Shown in pieces: positions 55,546 to 60,000 of a DNA stretch of 60,000 bases (within the stretch, counting starts at the first letter, position 1; each line of letters begins with the position of its first letter). Position numbers and translations under genes: made by a program. Under the pieces are notes generated by a model. That model saw nothing but the letters and a program-made list of their open reading frames with translations. It had not been told where the DNA came from and searched no databases. This DNA is from Liolophura sinensis (lineage: Eukaryota > Mollusca > Polyplacophora > Chitonida > Chitonidae): assembly GCF_032854445.1 (NCBI RefSeq), contig NC_088298.1:9661504-9721503 (forward strand), given 5' to 3'.

Positions 55546-55554
55546 GTGGCAAGC

Positions 55555-55795
55555 GTACGAGCAAGGACCCAGGAGGATCTCGCCAATGTGATAGCTGCCA
55601 GTTAAAGTCCAGTTCATACTGGCTTCCTCTCCAGACGTACATGGGAAGATCTACAAACAACCTGCGGATGGCTGTGGGTTTGCCCCAGGCTCTCCGGGTT
55701 TCCTCCCACCATAATACTGGATGCTGTCGTATAAGTGAAATATTTTTCAGCACAGCGTAAAGCACCTTCAAATAAATAAATAAATACAAAGAAAG
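55555..55795 (+). mobile_element. SINE family A, near full length, diverged
   Basis: ACCCAGGAGGATCTCGCCAA, CTGGCTTCCTCTCCAGACGT, CCTGCGGATGGCTGTGGGTT and GTCGTATAAGTGAAATATTT, then an AAATAAATAAATAAATA tail. Confidence 0.8.
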
Positions 55796-56111
55796 GATTT
55801 GAAATAGCCACCTCGGGCTTCCCCCGCCCCACTTTACACCCCACGATTAGCTCACCCATAAACCGAATGCATACTTATTAATGAAACAAGCTTAAAGAAT
55901 AAAAAGACCCTTTGAAGTGAATATTAAGGCATAAGTCGGACAGTCGTAAATCTCCGTTTTTGTCCTTTTTGTTTCCTGTTGATTGTTCATTTACACTAAA
56001 TTATAATCTGTGGGGAATTGTCATATATAGTCCACCAGTTTGTGATCAGTGTTTTGACAACAGTGTCATTGTTATTCTGTAACGAGGAAATTGTGCGAGT
56101 CTATCAGTCTA

Positions 56112-56669
56112 TTAGGCTCTTGCCTTGTCCACATCGAATAAAACCGGGATATCTTTTCCGGGAGTAGAGTCAAAGAAGTAGCTGACATGCGCAGCGACGA
56201 ATTCCTCTTTGCTGATGGTTCCGTTTCCGTCCAAGTCTATCTGACGGAAAACTTCTTCGACGAACTTCCGGTTGTTGACCTTGTACGATTGGTAGTAAGC
56301 GTCCAGCTCATCCACCGTCATGACGCCGTCACCGTCACTGTCAATGACGTCAAAACAACCAGCTGCGTAGTTGCTGATGGCCTGCCGCCAGGCGGCTCCA
56401 CGTTTGCTGTACATCTCTCTGCTGGCCGTTAGGAAATCTGCCTCGGATAATTCCGCTTTGTTCCCGCCAAAAAAGTCGTAGTAGTCTTTCCACCCGGCCT
56501 CCAGTCGTTCTTTGGTTTGTCGAGCCTTTTCACCGGTCAGTCCGTTTTTCTCCACGAGTCGGGATGAAACCAGCTCAAAATCTTCCTTAGACAGAGAACG
56601 GTCCCCGGTCGTGTCTCTAAAGCGGAACACATTACGCCACTTCTTCTCTAAGTAGTCGTTGGCAGCCAT
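56112..56669 (-). CDS. sarcoplasmic calcium-binding protein (EF-hand)
   Basis: A 185-residue cytosolic EF-hand protein of the invertebrate sarcoplasmic calcium-binding (SCP) type, a Ca2+ buffer of muscle and neurons. EF1 DTTGDRSLSKED (19-30) is near-canonical; the second hand (around 67-78, FFGGNKAELSEADF) lacks a usable loop; EF3 DSDGDGVMTVDE (110-121) and EF4 DLDGNGTISKEE (145-156) are canonical. Length and the WRxAISNYAAGCFDVID segment fit SCPs (about 175-195 residues). I start at the Met at 56669 (AAAAATGGCTGCC) rather than the upstream in-frame ATG at 56687 because TGCACCACAG|AAC just before it looks like a splice acceptor, so the upstream Met is probably intronic. The coding part has no intron, which is unusual for SCP genes and could indicate a retrocopy. 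No clear polyadenylation hexamer was found downstream. Confidence 0.9.
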   Translation of the reverse strand: MAANDYLEKKWRNVFRFRDTTGDRSLSKEDFELVSSRLVEKNGLTGEKARQTKERLEAGWKDYYDFFGGNKAELSEADFLTASREMYSKRGAAWRQAISNYAAGCFDVIDSDGDGVMTVDELDAYYQSYKVNNRKFVEEVFRQIDLDGNGTISKEEFVAAHVSYFFDSTPGKDIPVLFDVDKARA

Positions 56670-56808
56670 TTTTGTTCTGTGGTGCATGCGGAAAGTAGAG
56701 AAATATAGACATTAATAATGTTATCTCTGTATGCAGCCCATTTTCCATTTTCCTGGGATACCTTAACTGAAGACACTTTTCTATAAAATTGTTTTTCAAA
56801 CACCAACT

Positions 56809-57078
56809 GGGGCCTCTGTGGCTCAGTTGGTTAGCGCGCTAGCGCAGCGTAATGACCCAGGAGTCTCTCACCAATGCGGTCGCTCTGAGTTCAAGTCCAG
56901 CTCATGCTGGCTTCCTCTCCGGCCGTACGTGGGAAGGTCTGCCAGCAACCTGCGGATGGTCGTGGGTTTCCCCCGGGCTCTGCCCGGTTTCCACCCACCA
57001 TAATGTTGGTCGCCGTCGTATAAGTGAAATATTCTTGAGTACAGCGTAAAACACCAATCAAATAAATAAATAAACAAA
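56809..57078 (+). mobile_element. SINE family A, full length, youngest-looking copy
   Basis: Head GGCCTCTGTGGCTCAGTTGG and TTAGCGCGCTAGCGC (A box), B box GAGTTCAAGTCCAGCTC, core CTTCCTCTCCGGCCGTACGT ... CCTGCGGATGGTCGTGGG ... CGGGCTCTGCCCGG, tail GAAATATTCTTGAGTACAGC and AATAAATAAATAAACAAA. Exact 13-bp duplication TCAAACACCAACT at 56796-56808 and 57079-57091. It best represents the family in this window. Confidence 0.95.
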
Positions 57079-57114
57079 TCAAACACCAACTTATGTTCTA
57101 AATCGTCTTATCCC

Positions 57115-57985
57115 AGATTTTTGTCCTAATGGAAATCCCTATCCGTTACGCTGAACAGTTCAGAAATTCATTCTTCCCTCGCACTGTTCGAGATTGGAAT
57201 GCCCCCCCCCCCCCTCTCATATGAAACAACTCAGCTATCCAGCCCATTTTAAATCTAAGCTCATTTTATTGTTTCAGTCGACAAAACCACCTCTATGGTA
57301 CTACTCAGAATCTAGATTGACAAACATTTTGATATACCGACTTCGAAATGGCTGCAGTAATCTCAATGGCGATCTATTTGACAACTTCCTTTCTGATTCT
57401 CCAAAATGTGCTTTTGGCCACAAGTATGAAAATGCTGAACATTACCTGTTAAAATGTCATCTGTATGATGCACAGATGGTAAAACTAATAGATGGTGTTA
57501 CGGCCTTGGGTTATAATGGTGTTATTACGCCTGTTACGTTACTTTCTGGGGACAACACATTTCCGGCAAAATCCAATGATATAATCATGCAGCATGTGGT
57601 TTGCTTTATTCATGAGAGAGATTTAATTAAGCAGTGTGTATTTATATCATCAGTCTCAGGCTTTTCTCTAAGAGACAAAAATATCTGTAATCGTATTTGC
57701 ATATTTAGCTTTATAATTTTAGGAAAATTTTCCAAAATATTGTTCTTAAATATCTGTCGAATTTCCTATTTATTCAAGCACACGGCTGCATTATATCGTC
57801 CATTTTGACCTGTTGATATGTAGCCCAATCCGCTAGTCTGATTACTTTGTATATACATAATTATACACACATACAGTTATTCATCTGTCAAATTGCTGTA
57901 TTCACCAAATGGGTCACAGTATAGTTACGGCTTATTGTGGTCCCAAAGATTACAAAATAAAGACTATAAAAAAAAATAAAGTAAA
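57115..57985 (+). mobile_element. non-LTR retrotransposon (LINE) 3' fragment, reverse transcriptase C-terminus
   Basis: One frame reads IPIRYAEQFRNSFFPRTVRD (57137 onward). After a run of 13 C (57202-57214) the downstream frame carries YRLRNGCSNLNGDLFDNFLS, DSPKCAFGHKYENAEHYLLK and CHLYDAQMVKLID, the Cys/His block that ends many CR1-, L2- and jockey-like reverse transcriptase ORFs, then a stop at 57806-57808. The 3' part ends in AATAAAGACTATAAAAAAAA (about 57957 on). 5'-truncated and frameshifted at the C run; the clade is not determined. Confidence 0.82.
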
Positions 57986-58039
57986 ATTTAAAAAAAAAAT
58001 GAAGATGCACTAAGTTTTATCCAAAAGCTAAGAAATATT

Positions 58040-58100
58040 GAAAAATTTATTTGATTGTTGTTCCGTACTCAAGAATTATGGACTTCTACGAAAGGGACCA
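58040..58100 (-). mobile_element. SINE family A scrap
   Basis: TTTATTTGATTGTTGTTCCG and TACTCAAGAATTATGGACTT. Confidence 0.4.
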
Positions 58101-58104
58101 GCTT

Positions 58105-58225
58105 ACAGAGTAAGTTCAGAGCAGTGGCGACAGTGCGATAGTTAGCATGAAATACGGTCTCTTTGTCAGTCTACCTTAATCTGGGTTTTATTCCCATTGG
58201 TTGTGTACATATTTCAAAAGTAGCA
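58105..58225 (+). repeat. unnamed interspersed repeat, fifth copy
   Basis: ACAGAGTAAGTTCAGAGCAG, CGACAGTGCGATAGTTAGCA, TGAAATACGGTCTCTTTGTC and TGGGTTTTATTCCCATTGGT, then AAAAGTAGCAAC. Confidence 0.55.
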
Positions 58226-60000
58226 ACGGATACATCCCATAGCACAAGTTCACAGTTATGTCACAGTGTCTGTGATCAGCATGTTACCCATGTGGAGTAC
58301 TGTGAACATCTGTGACATTTTACACCCTATAACTGATTCTCTCAAGACTACGGAGGCCTATTAGAGTCACAATGAATAAACAATTCCAGAAAAAAACACT
58401 TCTTTCTTAACCCCATTTGCTCACTCTTTATAGTGGTTCATAACAACATCGAACCAAATGCAATCACAGATAATGTCACAAGAGAAGAGAAGACGTGATC
58501 GGCACAACTCCAGATAAAACTAATACTCACACAAAATAATGGAAATTTCAGGGAAAACGGACAAATTTCGTGAACATTAATAAAATAAAATTGAGTAATA
58601 AAACTGGGCAGAAAATAAAGTCAAACTTTTGAGAAACAAACTCGAAAATTCTCAATTTTTTGTCACCATGATACCAAAAAGCTACCGTATATGATAAACC
58701 TTCCCAGCTGTGTGATAACAGAATACACAAACAAACGCAAAGCTCGGCTCTATATAAATCCACTGTCAACTCGATCTGACGTCGACAGCTCAACTTGCCC
58801 TGATTAGAATGCACACCCCAGTAGCGGCAAGACTGAATGCATTGAGGGCAAGTTCTACCTACACTCTATAACCTTGTGGGATATTTCGCCAGTCCTGCAT
58901 GCTCTCGTTTTTCATCCTCCAGATTTTCTCTCGTTTGCAATGCAAAGGAATGCATTTGATTGCACATATAGGCCTAAAGGTATTTTATAGGTTATTTATA
59001 GGATATTTTATATCGTGAAGTACAAATAAACATTTTGTTCAATAATATACATTTGTGTGCACATCAAAGTTAATTTTATATTTTGTTATGGTATATAGAA
59101 CACTTTAGCAAAAAAAAACATGTTAAAAACATTTGGCACAATAAGGGAATGAACAACGAAGATAAAACATTTAAGGTTTGTCATGTAGCATGGAAGAATT
59201 TGCGAATGCAGCTTATACTAAGTTCTCGCAGGCACAGACGTTTGTCGCCCCTCTCTCTCCAGCCTTGATCACTGAAACATAGAGTTCGAATCGAGCTCTC
59301 GCCAATAGTTATACAGCATTACTTCAGTGATTTTGTCTTCGTTAACATGCTTATAATGTAGGTAAGATTAAATATTAAAACGCACCACTGGGGAAATGAG
59401 CATTACAACTGACCATTCTTTGTTCAAAAACTGATTATTTTTTGTTCAACAACTGACCATTTCTTTGTTCAACAACTAACAATCCTTTCTTCAACAACTG
59501 ACCGTCCTTTATTTAACAGCCCGTCACACATCCATGTTTTTTATACATGGACAGAAACTCACGAAATGACGGGCATGCGAAATAAGGTGTCTATACCTGC
59601 ATATACCGAGGCAGGGGAAATGCTTTTTGTACACGCCTCCGTCAAGGGGCCATTATATACACGGCCACCAACAATTGTTTCACCAGCAAATGTTCTTGCA
59701 GGAATTAAGTTGAGACACAATCAAGTATTTATTAAAATAAGAAAGAATTGCACGAAGTACCTACCTGAAATCCAGTTACCTGGCGGCGTTCCTTTGATGT
59801 GTGATTGCAAGCGACTTGCAGCTTACGTGCAGGGGTCTGATGTTAATCAGGTGTGAATTAGAATCTGTAAGAAGACTTTAGCCCAGTATAATCGACGGTA
59901 ATCAGTTACGACGAGGGTTAAATAACGATGTCCTGGAGAACGTGAGCGACGTCATCACATGTCACTCATGCTGAGCCCCGCCCACAACTCTGTGTTACCC
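58226..60000. other. no confident gene
   Basis: A 96-codon frame at 59566-59856 (IPAYTEAGEMLFVHASVKGP, later PLMCDCKRLAAYVQGSD) looks less low-complexity than its neighbours but matches no family I know. 59410-59520 holds a loose repeat of TTTGTTCAACAACTGACCAT. Confidence 0.35.

Noticed and set aside
56818-57089. Frames on both strands over the SINE at 56.8-57.1 kb
   Set aside because: The same translated phrases recur at every family A SINE copy; no protein is implied.

Overview
The window is animal nuclear DNA: AT-rich, intron-bearing, sparse in genes and crowded with tandem arrays and tRNA-derived SINEs. The gene content (orphan rhodopsin-like receptors, a sarcoplasmic calcium-binding protein, a prolyl 4-hydroxylase alpha-like gene) and the SINE style suggest a lophotrochozoan, most likely a mollusc. 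That assignment is inference; nothing here fixes the species.

1-31 kb: a receptor cluster in repeats. Two closely related intron-poor 7TM receptors lie on the + strand (2463-3554 and 26445-27548). Both have a splice-acceptor-like site just before the coding exon, and candidate untranslated 5' exons ending at GTAA donors lie upstream (about 300-607; two near-identical copies ending at 20903 and 24077). Minisatellites with 40-bp and 23-bp periods recur in the same order downstream of receptor 2 and again at 18.6-20.0 kb with no receptor, so the cluster looks like a duplicated unit that has lost members. Between them are a 139-bp satellite (4.49-6.17 kb), an 83-bp satellite (16.66-18.39 kb), a 29-bp minisatellite, a decayed SGNH-hydrolase-like gene (11.05-11.63 kb), a Tc1-like transposon with readable terminal repeats (13157-14572) and a second, heavily decayed Tc1-like copy (30.05-30.97 kb).

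34.2-49.7 kb: one large gene on the - strand that no single ORF reveals. Twelve exons with GT-AG junctions and compatible phases join into a 514-residue protein of prolyl 4-hydroxylase alpha-subunit (P4HA) architecture: signal peptide, N-terminal dimerisation-like helices, TPR-type peptide-substrate-binding domain, and a C-terminal double-stranded beta-helix. In the catalytic domain the iron-binding His-x-Asp, the distal His and the 2-oxoglutarate-binding Lys are all replaced although the frame is intact, so it is predicted to be a pseudoenzyme. An NRF-1-type palindrome and two CACGTG boxes lie within about 130 bp upstream of its ATG. Its introns carry SINEs, 23-bp and 44-bp arrays, a 186-bp tandem duplication, a near-perfect 116-bp hairpin and a partial duplicate of exon 2.

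49.7-60 kb: an intact EF-hand sarcoplasmic calcium-binding protein (56112-56669, -), a non-LTR retrotransposon 3' fragment (about 57.1-57.98 kb, +) with a full-length SINE inserted at its 5' edge between 13-bp target-site duplications, further SINEs, an imperfect inverted repeat and a GT/GCGT microsatellite. At least three SINE families are present: family A (tRNA head, conserved core, tail ending near AATAAATAAATA), family B (tRNA head, tail ending in CACTCACTCA), and a third tRNA-headed family at 53.3-53.75 kb.
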